Shown here: piece by piece, positions 55,229-63,761 of the stretch
Layout: each line of letters opens with the position of its first letter
How positions within the stretch are numbered: position 1 is the first letter of the stretch
NCBI GenBank assembly: GCA_012798435.1
Contig: JAAZNF010000072.1
Location: forward strand, 1-64,000
Source: Myxococcales bacterium
Lineage (GTDB): Bacteria; Myxococcota; B64-G9
Length of the DNA stretch: 64,000 nucleotides
Direction of reading: 5' to 3'
Position numbers and translations under genes: made by a program
The notes under the pieces: generated by a model
Database searches by the model: none
Told to the model about the DNA's origin: nothing
What the model saw: the letters and a program-made list of their open reading frames with translations, nothing else

Positions 55229-57085
55229 ATGAAAGGACTCACCGGAACCGTACTGGAGGTCGATCTCGCAACCGGACGCATTCAACGGATCGAGATACCC
55301 GAGGCGATGTGGCGGACCTGGCTCGGCGGAGCGGGGCTGGCGGCGCGCCTGTTCTTCGAGAAGGAGCGGCCCGACGTCGACTCCCTCGCTCCCGAGAGTC
55401 CGCTGTACCTGTTCACCGGCCCGGCCGCCGGCTCGGGCGTGCCCGGCACATCTCGCTTCGCGGTGTGCGCCAAGTCACCGCTCACCGGCATCTGGGGCGA
55501 GGCCACCTGCGGCGGCAACTTCGCGCCCGAACTCAAGGCGGCGGGGTACGACGGCATCGTCATTCGCGGTAAGAGCCCACATCCTGTCTACCTGGATATC
55601 GCTGACGGAGAGGTGACGCTGCGCGATGCGCGAGACCTGTGGGGCCTCGACACCTACCAGACCTGCGACAAGCTCAAGGCCGGTGCCGGCAAGCAGCCCA
55701 AGGTGGTGTGCATCGGCCCGGCCGGCGAACGGCTGGTGAAGTTCGCCGCGGTGTGCAACGACAAACACGACTTCGCCGGCCGCTGCGGCATGGGCGCGGT
55801 GATGGGCAGCAAGAACCTCAAGGCCATCGCCTGCCGCGGCACTGGCCACATCGCCATCGCCGACGAGGCGCGACTCAAGGAGATCAAGAAGCGCCTGCTC
55901 TCCCAGATCGCCGAGTCCGTCCCGGCCAAGTCGCTGCGCGAGATGGGCACCAACGCCACCATGGATCTCGGCATGATGACCGGCGACGTGCCCATCAAGA
56001 ACTACCGCCGCGGCGAGGCGCTGGAGATCGCGGCGGAGATCGGCGGCCCAGCCATGACCGAGAAGTTCCTGGTGAAACCCGGCGCCTGCACCTCCTGCCC
56101 CATCGCGAGCAAGAGGGTCATGAAGTGCGACAGCGAGCCCTACCGCATGGAGGTCGGCCCCGGCCCGGAGTACGAGACCGCCGCCGCCTTCGGCAGCCTG
56201 TGCGAGAACGCCGACGCGCCCGCGGTGCTGCGCGCGAACGAGCTGTGCAACCGCTTCGGCATGGACACAATCAGCTGCGGCGCCACCGTGGCCTTCGCCA
56301 TCGACTGCGTGGAGGAAGGCATCCTGGGGCCGTCCGACCTCGGCGGCATCGACCTCGGCTGGGGCAAAGCCGAGGGCATCCTGGCCTTGGTCGAGAAGAT
56401 CGCTCGCCGCGAGGGATTGGGCGAGGTGCTGGCCGAGGGGAGCCGTGCGGCGGCGAGGCGCATCGGACGCGGGGCCGAACGGCTCACCGCCGAGGTGAAG
56501 GGCCTGGAGCTCCCCATGCACGATCCACGCGGCTGGCACGGGCTGGGCCTGGCCTACATGATGTCCAACCGCGGCGCCTGCCACAACGCCCACCTGATGC
56601 ATCCCATCGAGCAGGGCATCGCCACCTGGACCGAGCTGGGCTTCCTCGAGAACTACGACGGCCAGAGCGACGTGGGCAAGGGCGAGGTGGTGCGAAGGGC
56701 CGAGGACTTCGGCGTGCCGTGCAACTCCATCCCGCTGTGCGTCTTCGATATGTGGACCATGAAGGCCGGCGACCCGGTCGATTTCCTCAACGCCGTCACC
56801 GGCTGGGATCTCACCCTGGAGGAATACCTCAGGATCGGCGAGCGCACCTGGCTGCAAAAGCGCGCGCTCAACAACCTGATGGGCGTCGGCGCCGCCGATG
56901 ACCGCCTGCCTGAAAAGGTGAAACTTCCCGCCCCCGACGGCGGCGCGGCCGGTTCGGTGCCCGATGACGAACGCCTGCGTCGGGACTACTACGCCGCTCG
57001 CGGCCTGGACGAACGCGGCTGGCCCCGGCGCGAGACCCTGCTCGCCGCCGGCTTGGCCGATGTCGCTGCGCGCCTGTACCCCTAG
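55229..57085 (+). CDS. Aldehyde:ferredoxin oxidoreductase family protein (tungsten/molybdopterin)
   Basis: 618 residues, the family size. The N-terminal AFOR domain has GGAGLAARLFF, FTGPAAGSGVPGTSRFAV and GGNFAPELKAAGYDGIVIRG (pterin binding). The central and C-terminal alpha-helical domains have DFAGRCGMGAVMGSKNLKAI and GWHGLGLAYMMSNRGACHNA. For the 4Fe-4S cluster, Cys287 and Cys290 and a late Cys (about 504, SIPLCVF) are present, but the third Cys of CxxCxxxC is Ser294; Cys300 might substitute. Family reaction: aldehyde to carboxylate with ferredoxin, oxygen-sensitive. The ATG has a GAGGGAC-type upstream purine stretch. No dedicated ferredoxin partner is adjacent. Confidence 0.93.
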   Translation: MKGLTGTVLEVDLATGRIQRIEIPEAMWRTWLGGAGLAARLFFEKERPDVDSLAPESPLYLFTGPAAGSGVPGTSRFAVCAKSPLTGIWGEATCGGNFAPELKAAGYDGIVIRGKSPHPVYLDIADGEVTLRDARDLWGLDTYQTCDKLKAGAGKQPKVVCIGPAGERLVKFAAVCNDKHDFAGRCGMGAVMGSKNLKAIACRGTGHIAIADEARLKEIKKRLLSQIAESVPAKSLREMGTNATMDLGMMTGDVPIKNYRRGEALEIAAEIGGPAMTEKFLVKPGACTSCPIASKRVMKCDSEPYRMEVGPGPEYETAAAFGSLCENADAPAVLRANELCNRFGMDTISCGATVAFAIDCVEEGILGPSDLGGIDLGWGKAEGILALVEKIARREGLGEVLAEGSRAAARRIGRGAERLTAEVKGLELPMHDPRGWHGLGLAYMMSNRGACHNAHLMHPIEQGIATWTELGFLENYDGQSDVGKGEVVRRAEDFGVPCNSIPLCVFDMWTMKAGDPVDFLNAVTGWDLTLEEYLRIGERTWLQKRALNNLMGVGAADDRLPEKVKLPAPDGGAAGSVPDDERLRRDYYAARGLDERGWPRRETLLAAGLADVAARLYP

Positions 57086-57127
57086 CGGATTTGTGTTTCC
57101 CCGCCCGCCCGTCTAATATCGCGTCCC

Positions 57128-58486
57128 ATGAACATCGTGGTCGTCGGCGCCGGCATGGTCGGACAGTCGCTCGCCGAACAACTCTCCCAGGAAGGCCACA
57201 GCGTGTCGGTGGTGGACAGCGACCGCTACAAGGTCTCTGAGCTTCGCGAGCGGCTCGACGTGCTGGTGATCCAGGGCCACGCCGGCAACCCCAAGACCCT
57301 GGAGAAGGCCGGCATCCGCCAGAGCCAGATGATGATCGCGGTCACCAACGTTGACGAGATCAACCTGGTTTCGGGCATGCTGGCCAGCCGCATGGGCGTC
57401 GAACACTGCATCGTTCGCCTGCGCAACCCGGAGTATCTCAGGAAGCCCGGCCTGCTGGACCTTTCTGCCCTGGGCATCCGACAGGTGATCAACCCCGACC
57501 CGGCCATGGTCGAGGCGCTCTTTTCCATGATGCTCATCCCGGGCTGCACCGACTACGCCCGACTGGCGGGAGGCCAGGTGCTGCTGCTCGGCTTCGACAT
57601 CGCCGCGGACAGCCCGCTGGCGGGAAAGGCCTTGAAGGAGCTCACCGACATCGAGCAGCTCGACGCCTTCCTGGTGCTGTACCTCACCCGCGCGGGGCAG
57701 GTGCTGGTGCCGCGCGGTGACGACCGTATCCAGGCCGGTGACACAGTACACCTGATGGTGGCGGCGGACACGGCGCACTTCATCCCCTCCATCGTCCAGA
57801 AGGAGCACCACCCGGTGCGCTCGGTGATCATCGTCGGGGCCAGCCGGGTGGGCGTGGAGTTGGCCCGACGTGCCAGCGAGAAGGCCGAGAAGGTCACGCT
57901 GATCGAGTCACGCCGCGAGCCCGCCGAGGAAGCCGCCGCTCAACTCTCCCAGGTGAACGTGCTGCGCGGGGACCCGACCCGGCTCGACCTGCTGGAGGAG
58001 GCCAACCTAGAGGGCTGCGACCTGGTGTGCGCCGTCTCCGACAATGACGAGACGAACACCCTGTCGGTGCTGCTGGCCAAGAGGCATTCCCGGGCCGCCA
58101 CCGCCGCCATGATCCACAACCCCGACTACGTGCCGGTGCTGGACAGCCTGGGCGTGCAGATCGTGGTCAACCCCCGCCTGGTGACCATCGGTGAAATCCT
58201 GATGCACGTGCGGCGCGGCCACGTGCACTCGGTCACCCGCCTGGCCGAGTCCCGGGCCGAGATCTTGGAGATGGAGGCCCAGAAGGGCTCGCCGGCGGTG
58301 ATGCGGCCCATCCGCGAGATCGACTTCCCCAAGCAGGCCCTGGTGGGAGCGGTGGTGAAGAACGGCGTCATGCACATCCCGCGCGGCGACACCCAGATCG
58401 CCCCGGGGGACGTGGTGCTGGTGTTCGCCCTGCCCGAGGCGATCGCGCGCATCGAGAAGATCTTCACCCGCCGGCGCTTCTTGTGA
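57128..58486 (+). CDS. trkA: Trk potassium uptake regulatory subunit
   Basis: 452 residues in duplicated form. RCK/TrkA-N 1 (MNIVVVGAGMVGQSLAEQL; acidic VVDSD) is followed by TrkA-C 1 (about 140-225), RCK 2 (SVIIVGASRVGVELARR) and TrkA-C 2 (about 370-452). Peripheral cytoplasmic subunit that binds NAD(H) or nucleotides and gates TrkH. The stop is 3 nt before the trkH start, so the two form an operon. It follows the AOR gene by 42 nt. Confidence 0.95.
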   Translation: MNIVVVGAGMVGQSLAEQLSQEGHSVSVVDSDRYKVSELRERLDVLVIQGHAGNPKTLEKAGIRQSQMMIAVTNVDEINLVSGMLASRMGVEHCIVRLRNPEYLRKPGLLDLSALGIRQVINPDPAMVEALFSMMLIPGCTDYARLAGGQVLLLGFDIAADSPLAGKALKELTDIEQLDAFLVLYLTRAGQVLVPRGDDRIQAGDTVHLMVAADTAHFIPSIVQKEHHPVRSVIIVGASRVGVELARRASEKAEKVTLIESRREPAEEAAAQLSQVNVLRGDPTRLDLLEEANLEGCDLVCAVSDNDETNTLSVLLAKRHSRAATAAMIHNPDYVPVLDSLGVQIVVNPRLVTIGEILMHVRRGHVHSVTRLAESRAEILEMEAQKGSPAVMRPIREIDFPKQALVGAVVKNGVMHIPRGDTQIAPGDVVLVFALPEAIARIEKIFTRRRFL

Positions 58487-58489
58487 CCC

Positions 58490-59959
58490 ATGAACCACCG
58501 CCCCGTCCTCGGCATCTTCGGCTATCTCTTGCTCATCCTGGCGCTGTGCCTGGTCCTGCCACTCGCGGTGGCTATCTTCACCGAGTCGGGGAGCCCCCAC
58601 GAGACCTCCGAGATCGTGGCGCTGGCCATCACTCCCGTGCTGGCGTCGACCGGCGGCATCTGGCTGCTCCGGCGCTTCGGGCGCTTCGCCAAGGACCTGG
58701 GCCGGCGCGAGGGGTACGCGGTGGTCACCGGCGGCTGGCTACTCGCCACCCTGGTGGGCATGCTCCCGTACCTCATCAGCGGCGTCCTGCCTGACCTCAG
58801 CGATGCCTTCTTCGAAACCATGAGCGGTTTCACCACCACCGGCGCCAGCGTGTTCGGAGACCCGGGTCGTGAGATCGAACTCATCCCCCACGGCATCCAG
58901 TTCTGGCGCCACATGACCCAGTGGCTGGGCGGCATGGGCATCGTGGTGATGGGCGTGGCCCTGCTGCCCTTCCTGGGCGTCGGCGGCTACCACCTGGTGC
59001 GGGCGGAAACCCCCGGCGGGGCGGTGTTCGAGCGCGACAAACCCCGCATCGTCGAGGTGGCCCGGGAGATGTGGCGCCTGTACCTGCTGATCACGGTGGT
59101 GCTGGTCGGCCTGCTATGGCTCGCCGGCATGACGTTCTTCGACGCCGTGTGCCACGCCTTCACCACCATGTCCACCGGCGGGTTCTCCACCCACGGCGAG
59201 TCCATGGGCTACTTCGGCGCTGGGGCGCAGTGGATCGTCATCGTCTTCATGTTTTTGGCGGGGATGAATTTCAGCCTGCACGGGCAGCTCATCCGTGGCC
59301 GGCTCCACGCCGTCACCGGCAACGCGGAGTTTCGCGTCTATGCCGTGGCCATTGGCTGCGTCATCCTGGTGGGATTGTTCGCCGCGCCTTTCGGCGACTC
59401 GGTGGAGCACCACCTGCGGCAGGTCGCCTTCCAGACGGTTTCGGTGGCCACCACTACCGGCTTCGCCACCGCGGACTTCGACCAGTGGCCGGCGATCATG
59501 AAACTCTTGCTGCTCGGGCTCATGTTCATGGGCGGCTGCATGGGCTCCACCGGCGGCGCCATGAAGCCCGCGCGCCTGCTCGTGTACGCCAAATTGGTTT
59601 TTCGAGAACTCTACCGGCTGGTCTACCCGCACGGCGTACGCCCGGTGAAGATCGACGAGCGGGTGCTCGAACCCCAGACCGTCTCCAACATCCTGGCCTT
59701 CGGGTCCGCCTACATTCTGCTATTTCTAGTAGGAGCACTGGCCATGGCCTTGAGCAGCTACGATCCGCTCGCCTCGATCTCGGCCTCCGCCTCGGCGGTG
59801 GGCAACGTCGGCCCCGGCTTCGGCGCCATCGGTCCCATGGCCAACTGGGCGCACTTGCCCGCCATCACCAAGTGGATCATGAGCCTGATCATGCTCTTCG
59901 GGCGCCTCGAGGTGCTATCGGCGCTGGTGCTGTTCTCGCCCTGGGCCTGGAAGAAGTGA
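58490..59959 (+). CDS. trkH: Trk potassium uptake membrane subunit
   Basis: 489 residues, normal for TrkH/TrkG. Four pseudo-repeats of M1-P-M2 carry selectivity-filter glycines: MSGFTTTGASVF, FTTMSTGGFSTH, TTTGFATADF and SASAVGNVGPGFG. Inner-membrane potassium channel/symporter partnered by TrkA encoded immediately upstream (3-nt gap). It converges with the minus-strand gene at 59967 with only 7 bp between the stops and no hairpin there. Confidence 0.95.
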   Translation: MNHRPVLGIFGYLLLILALCLVLPLAVAIFTESGSPHETSEIVALAITPVLASTGGIWLLRRFGRFAKDLGRREGYAVVTGGWLLATLVGMLPYLISGVLPDLSDAFFETMSGFTTTGASVFGDPGREIELIPHGIQFWRHMTQWLGGMGIVVMGVALLPFLGVGGYHLVRAETPGGAVFERDKPRIVEVAREMWRLYLLITVVLVGLLWLAGMTFFDAVCHAFTTMSTGGFSTHGESMGYFGAGAQWIVIVFMFLAGMNFSLHGQLIRGRLHAVTGNAEFRVYAVAIGCVILVGLFAAPFGDSVEHHLRQVAFQTVSVATTTGFATADFDQWPAIMKLLLLGLMFMGGCMGSTGGAMKPARLLVYAKLVFRELYRLVYPHGVRPVKIDERVLEPQTVSNILAFGSAYILLFLVGALAMALSSYDPLASISASASAVGNVGPGFGAIGPMANWAHLPAITKWIMSLIMLFGRLEVLSALVLFSPWAWKK

Positions 59960-59966
59960 CCCGCAT

Positions 59967-61364
59967 CTAGCGGGCCAGAGACCGGCGCAACCGCCACAGG
60001 ACCGCGGGCAAGAGGGCCAGGCCGAACCATCCCGTGCCGGTGCCGCAGCCGCAGCCGCTCCCATCCGACGGTTGGCCCCCGGAGTCGCCCGCGCCCGAGT
60101 CCGTGCCGGTGCTGGCGTCTGTCCCCGCGTCCGTCACCGCGTCGGTCCCGGCGTCCGGACCCGCGTCCTTACCGGCGTCCGCCCCGGCATCGACGCCACC
60201 GTCCGGGCCCGCGTCGCTCCCGCCGTCCTGCTGGGCCGCCTGGAACAGCTCGCTCCACTCGAGCTCCACCCGCGGCGTCACGCCCGAGTCCGAGCGGCCC
60301 TCGAACCAGATGGTCATGTCGCCGCGCCCGCGGTAGGCGAGCGACAGCAGGTGCAACCCGTTGTGGCCCATGAGCTGGTAGTGGCTGGCCAGATCCTTCG
60401 GAATGACGCCATCGTTGTAGTAGTCATGCATGAAGGTGCCGCCCCCGGCCACCGAGTGCCCGTCGGTCTGGCTGTTGGTGGTCATGATGGCCTCGCCGAA
60501 CAGGTAGTCCGGCTGGGGCCGCCGCGCCGTCCCGCACGGCGCTCCCGGCGGGCAGGTGAACACGCCGGCGTACCCCTCGGGTGCGTAATAGTTGATGAAG
60601 GTGCCGGTGGCCACGTCGATGCTGGAAAGCTGCCCCTCGGCCCAAGCGAGTTGGTCGGGCAGCGCGATGTTGGAAAACCCGGTCAGTGCCAGGCGGGTGG
60701 CGATGCTGCGCGGCACCACGCCGTTCTGTAGAGCGACATCGGAGTTGAAGTCGTGCAGCGAGACCAGCGTGCCGTACTCGTTAACCCCGGTGATGACCGC
60801 CACGTACCCCGGCCAGGCCAGGTTTGCGAAACGCGGGGAGCCGTCCGAGGGATCCCAGGCGCACAGGACGTGGTGCAGCACCGCCGGGAAGGGCGTGCCG
60901 AAGTCCAGCCGCCGGGTGGATAGCGTCTTCACCGGCGCCTGCACGTAGCGCCCCCAGCACGAGTGGGAGCGGCAGGCATACCCCCAGTCGCTGAAGGTGT
61001 TGAGGATCTTGAGATCGGTCGCGTCCAGCGTGGCGGCCGGCCGGATGGACTTCACGCCCTCGACCATGCCCGAGAGCTCGTCGGCGATGCCGCTCACCGG
61101 CCAGGAGGAAAGGCCCATGCCCTGCCGGAGCTGGGAGTAGTTGGCCCCGGCCAGGCCCTGGACCTGGCGCAGGCCCTCCAGGATGTCGTCGGCGAAGGCC
61201 GCGCCCATAGCGTATCCCATGTCGTGGTGCGAGCCCCACACCCGGATCACCGTCACCCCGTGCCGGTTGGCGTCGAGGTCCTGCGACAGGATCTGGTAGT
61301 TCTGCGCCAACGCCGCAGGCACGCCCCAGAAGCAAAGGAACGTCAACCCCAAGAGCTTCTTCAT
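59967..61364 (-). CDS. Secreted Ntn-hydrolase-like (C45/acid-ceramidase-like) protein with MYXO-CTERM-like tail
   Basis: 465 residues. A signal peptide (LLGLTFLCFWGVPAALAQ) precedes a domain resembling C45-type or choloylglycine-like N-terminal-nucleophile hydrolases: HHDMGYAMGAAFADDILEGL, then the candidate nucleophile Cys in HSCWGRY with RRLDFGTPFP, and VNEYGTLVSLHDFNS. A long Asp/Ala/Gly/Pro/Thr linker (DAG repeats, about 375-430) leads to a C-terminal sorting tail (GSGCGCGTG, hydrophobic segment, RLRRS). The nucleophile in such enzymes is exposed by self-cleavage; whether that happens here is unknown. The start at 61364 has GGGAGG. Substrate unknown (amide or acyl ester). Confidence 0.75.
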   Translation of the reverse strand: MKKLLGLTFLCFWGVPAALAQNYQILSQDLDANRHGVTVIRVWGSHHDMGYAMGAAFADDILEGLRQVQGLAGANYSQLRQGMGLSSWPVSGIADELSGMVEGVKSIRPAATLDATDLKILNTFSDWGYACRSHSCWGRYVQAPVKTLSTRRLDFGTPFPAVLHHVLCAWDPSDGSPRFANLAWPGYVAVITGVNEYGTLVSLHDFNSDVALQNGVVPRSIATRLALTGFSNIALPDQLAWAEGQLSSIDVATGTFINYYAPEGYAGVFTCPPGAPCGTARRPQPDYLFGEAIMTTNSQTDGHSVAGGGTFMHDYYNDGVIPKDLASHYQLMGHNGLHLLSLAYRGRGDMTIWFEGRSDSGVTPRVELEWSELFQAAQQDGGSDAGPDGGVDAGADAGKDAGPDAGTDAVTDAGTDASTGTDSGAGDSGGQPSDGSGCGCGTGTGWFGLALLPAVLWRLRRSLAR

Positions 61365-61685
61365 TGGCTTCCTCCCAGCGTAGCGCTTTTCGCACACGAC
61401 ATGCGCATCTGCGCGCCCGCCCGCGCTGGCTCTTTCGGCCCCGCGGTCGGCCGCGTCATTGTTCTTGTTCGAACTCATAGCAGGTATGCCGGAAACAGAC
61501 AATCCCTGATCCTCAAGTCACGCGAACGGGTCCTGCCCCCTCTTCCCCCGGCTCTCTCCCGAAAGATCGTTCTCCGGGGACATGTCGGCGTCACCCGTTC
61601 GCATTCACAATCGTTCACGATCAGTGGGATCGGGTCTTATCCATAAACTTGGGACAACAGCAGCCGCTTGATGCCAGGATGTTGC
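61365..61685. other. Intergenic region with degenerate palindromic repeat
   Basis: No gene is seen. Palindromic repeat copy D occupies 61411-61456: core GCTGGCTCTTTCGGCCCC (17 of 18 identical to copy A) with mutated arms. A separate 10-bp inverted pair GCGAACGGGT (61522-61531) and ACCCGTTCGC (61593-61602) brackets a 61-nt loop. It lies between two minus-strand genes. Confidence 0.55.
61411..61456. repeat. Dispersed palindromic repeat, copy D (mutated arms)
   Basis: The core at 61425-61442 is nearly identical to copy A. The flanking arms have diverged to CGCCCGCCCGC and GCGGTCGGCCGCG. This is the only copy that is not between convergent genes. Confidence 0.5.
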
Positions 61686-62453
61686 TCAGGCGTTCCGCTC
61701 GTGCAGGATGCGCAATCCGTCCAAGGTGAGGAACTCTTCCACGTTCTGGATGTAACGCGAAGCCTCGGCGATGAAGCGGGCCAGCCCGCCGGTGGCGATC
61801 ACCCCGACCGGACCGCGGCCCAGCTCCTGGCTCATGCGCTCCACGATGCCATCCACCAGACCGGCGTACCCATGATAGAGCCCCGACTGGATGGCGTGGA
61901 CGGTATTGCGGCCGATGACCGCGGGCGGCTTGGCGAAGGGCACTCGCGGCAACTTCGAAGTATTGACGAACAGCGCCTCCAACGAGATGTTGATGCCGGG
62001 AACGATGGAGCCACCGAGATAGGCGCCATCGGCGGAGATGGCGTCGAAGGTGGTGGCCGTGCCGAAGTCCACCACGATCATCGGCCCAGGGCGCCGCTCC
62101 AGCGCCGCCACCGCGTTCACGATGCGGTCGGCGCCCACTTCTCGCGGATTCTCGTAGAGGATCTTCATGCCGGTCTTGATGCCCGGCCCCACCACCAGCG
62201 GCTGGACCTTGAAGTACTTCTCCAGCATGCGCACGATGACCCACTCCACCGGCGGCACCACGCAGGAGACCGCCGCGGCGGTGACGTCGGCGGGCGTGAG
62301 GTTCTCCATCGACAGGAACGAGCGCAGCACGCTGGCGTACTCGTCCACGCTGCGCTCGGGGGCGGTACCGAGGCGCCAGTGGTGCTTCAGCGCCTTCCCC
62401 TCGAACACCCCCAGCACGATGTTGGTGTTGCCGATGTCGATGACGAGCAGCAT
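61686..62453 (-). CDS. coaX: Type III pantothenate kinase
   Basis: 255 residues, the family length. It phosphorylates pantothenate, the first CoA-specific step, without feedback by CoA. The opening MLLVIDIGNTNIVLGVF contains the phosphate motif DxGNT. Also present are the pantothenate-binding GADRIVNAVAA and the second phosphate motif VVDFGTATTFDAIS, plus GSIVPGINISLEALF. The start at 62453 is 10 nt after the OmpA stop, so it is probably the third gene of the operon beginning at 63761. No biotin ligase (birA), a frequent coaX neighbour, is adjacent. Confidence 0.95.
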   Translation of the reverse strand: MLLVIDIGNTNIVLGVFEGKALKHHWRLGTAPERSVDEYASVLRSFLSMENLTPADVTAAAVSCVVPPVEWVIVRMLEKYFKVQPLVVGPGIKTGMKILYENPREVGADRIVNAVAALERRPGPMIVVDFGTATTFDAISADGAYLGGSIVPGINISLEALFVNTSKLPRVPFAKPPAVIGRNTVHAIQSGLYHGYAGLVDGIVERMSQELGRGPVGVIATGGLARFIAEASRYIQNVEEFLTLDGLRILHERNA

Positions 62454-62463
62454 CCTGGAAACC

Positions 62464-63525
62464 TCAGCGCGTCCGCCGCAGCTCCGCGGCGGGTTCGAGT
62501 TTCTTCCAGCCGGCGTCGGCCCCGGGGACGTCCATGGGGGGCGGATCCGCCCCCAGGACATACTCGGCGCGGCGGTTGCGGGGCTCCGGGGTCTCGTCGG
62601 GGGTAGGCACGCGCAGCGCCCGCTCGCCGAACCCCTGATAGAAGATGGGATGGTGAAAACCCTTCTGCCGGAAGTAGCGCGCGATGGAGAGCGCACGCCG
62701 CTCCGAGAGGCCCTGGTTGTAGTCGGCCGCGGCCACCGTGTCGGTGTAGCCGGCGACGTAGAGTTTCACCGGCAGCAGCTTGCCGTACTTGGCCAGGCCC
62801 TCCTGCAAGAGCTCGTAGCTCTGATCCAGCTTGGGCGCCTGCTCGGGCCGGATCTCGGCCGAGCCGGTTTCGAACTCCACCTCCTCGTGCGGGATGGACC
62901 AGCGCCAGGGGATGAGCTCGAGCTTCTCGAAGATCTGGTTGAGGTCGTGGGCCACCAGTTCGATCTTGAGAACCTTGCCGTCCTTCTGCGTCCAGTCGAC
63001 GGTGTAGGGCGGCTTGCCGCGCGGGATGTTCACGCTCCCCTGCCCCAGGCGCGAGCCGTCCTCGCCGGTGATGACGTAGTCGACCTTCGCTAGTGGCCGG
63101 CTGGACTGCAAGAGGAGGGTGTGGGCGTCGAGCTTGAGGTCCCCTTGTCGGACGGCGAGGCCCAACCCGCACACTACCTCGGTGCCGAAGTCGAGCGTCA
63201 TGCTGCCGCTCTCGCCCGAGGGCAGCGCCACGTGGATCGTGCCGCGGTAGTGGTACACGCCGGAGGTATCCGGCAGCTCGTAGGTGCGCTTGGAGCCGCG
63301 CGGGACGTTGCCCTCCTCGCGCAAGAACTTCTCCCCGTCGTCGCGCAGCAGGTCCACCACCAGGCTCTCCAGGTCCTGGTTCACCTGGAGGACCAGGGTG
63401 GGCTTCTTGCCGGCCGGGACCTTGTCGTTCACGCTCACGGTGATGACCTGTTCGGCCGCCCGGCTCGTCGCCGCGTCGACGGCCACCAGCAAGAAGAACG
63501 TCGAAAGAGCCGCCGCCGTCCTCAT
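62464..63525 (-). CDS. OmpA-family periplasmic/outer-membrane protein
   Basis: 353 residues. A signal peptide (MRTAAALSTFFLLVAVDAATSRA) is followed by an Ig-like or beta-rich N-terminal region (about 25-200; RGSKRTYELPDTSGVYHYRG and PRGKPPYTVDWTQKDGKV) and a C-terminal OmpA-like domain (about 210-330). The latter includes EVEFETGSAEIRPEQAPKL, VAGYTDTVAAADYNQGLSER, GFGERAL and EPRNRRAEYVL. It likely tethers the envelope to peptidoglycan. The ATG at 63525 overlaps the stop of the DksA-like gene as ATGA. The longer upstream open frame enters the repeat at the window end and is rejected. Confidence 0.88.
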   Translation of the reverse strand: MRTAAALSTFFLLVAVDAATSRAAEQVITVSVNDKVPAGKKPTLVLQVNQDLESLVVDLLRDDGEKFLREEGNVPRGSKRTYELPDTSGVYHYRGTIHVALPSGESGSMTLDFGTEVVCGLGLAVRQGDLKLDAHTLLLQSSRPLAKVDYVITGEDGSRLGQGSVNIPRGKPPYTVDWTQKDGKVLKIELVAHDLNQIFEKLELIPWRWSIPHEEVEFETGSAEIRPEQAPKLDQSYELLQEGLAKYGKLLPVKLYVAGYTDTVAAADYNQGLSERRALSIARYFRQKGFHHPIFYQGFGERALRVPTPDETPEPRNRRAEYVLGADPPPMDVPGADAGWKKLEPAAELRRTR

Positions 63526-63761
63526 TCGCTCTCCTTTTCCGACTCTTCGCGCTGCTTGCGATCCATCTCGGCGTCCTCCTCGCGCAGGTACTGCGAGTGC
63601 AAGCCGCCCGTGTGCTGGACGAGATGGTCGCCGCGAAGATCCTTCTGTGAGCGCCGGGGCACGGTGGCGCAGCGCACGCAGGTGGTCGTCCCCGGCACCG
63701 CCTTGAGGCGCGCCGGGGGGATCGCTTCGCCGCAGCTCACGCAGTACACCGGCTCGCTCAC
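63522..63761 (-). CDS. DksA/TraR-type zinc-finger protein
   Basis: 79 residues. An N-terminal C4 zinc finger (YCVSCGEAIPPARL, then TTTCVRCA) is of the kind found at the end of DksA/TraR proteins. A charged C-terminal tail (EDAEMDRKQREESEKESE) follows. The order is reversed relative to DksA, where the coiled coil comes first, so it may be a DksA-like stress regulator or simply a zinc-ribbon protein. Translation is coupled to the OmpA gene (ATGA). First gene of the run zinc finger - OmpA - coaX. Confidence 0.75.
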   Translation of the reverse strand: MSEPVYCVSCGEAIPPARLKAVPGTTTCVRCATVPRRSQKDLRGDHLVQHTGGLHSQYLREEDAEMDRKQREESEKESE

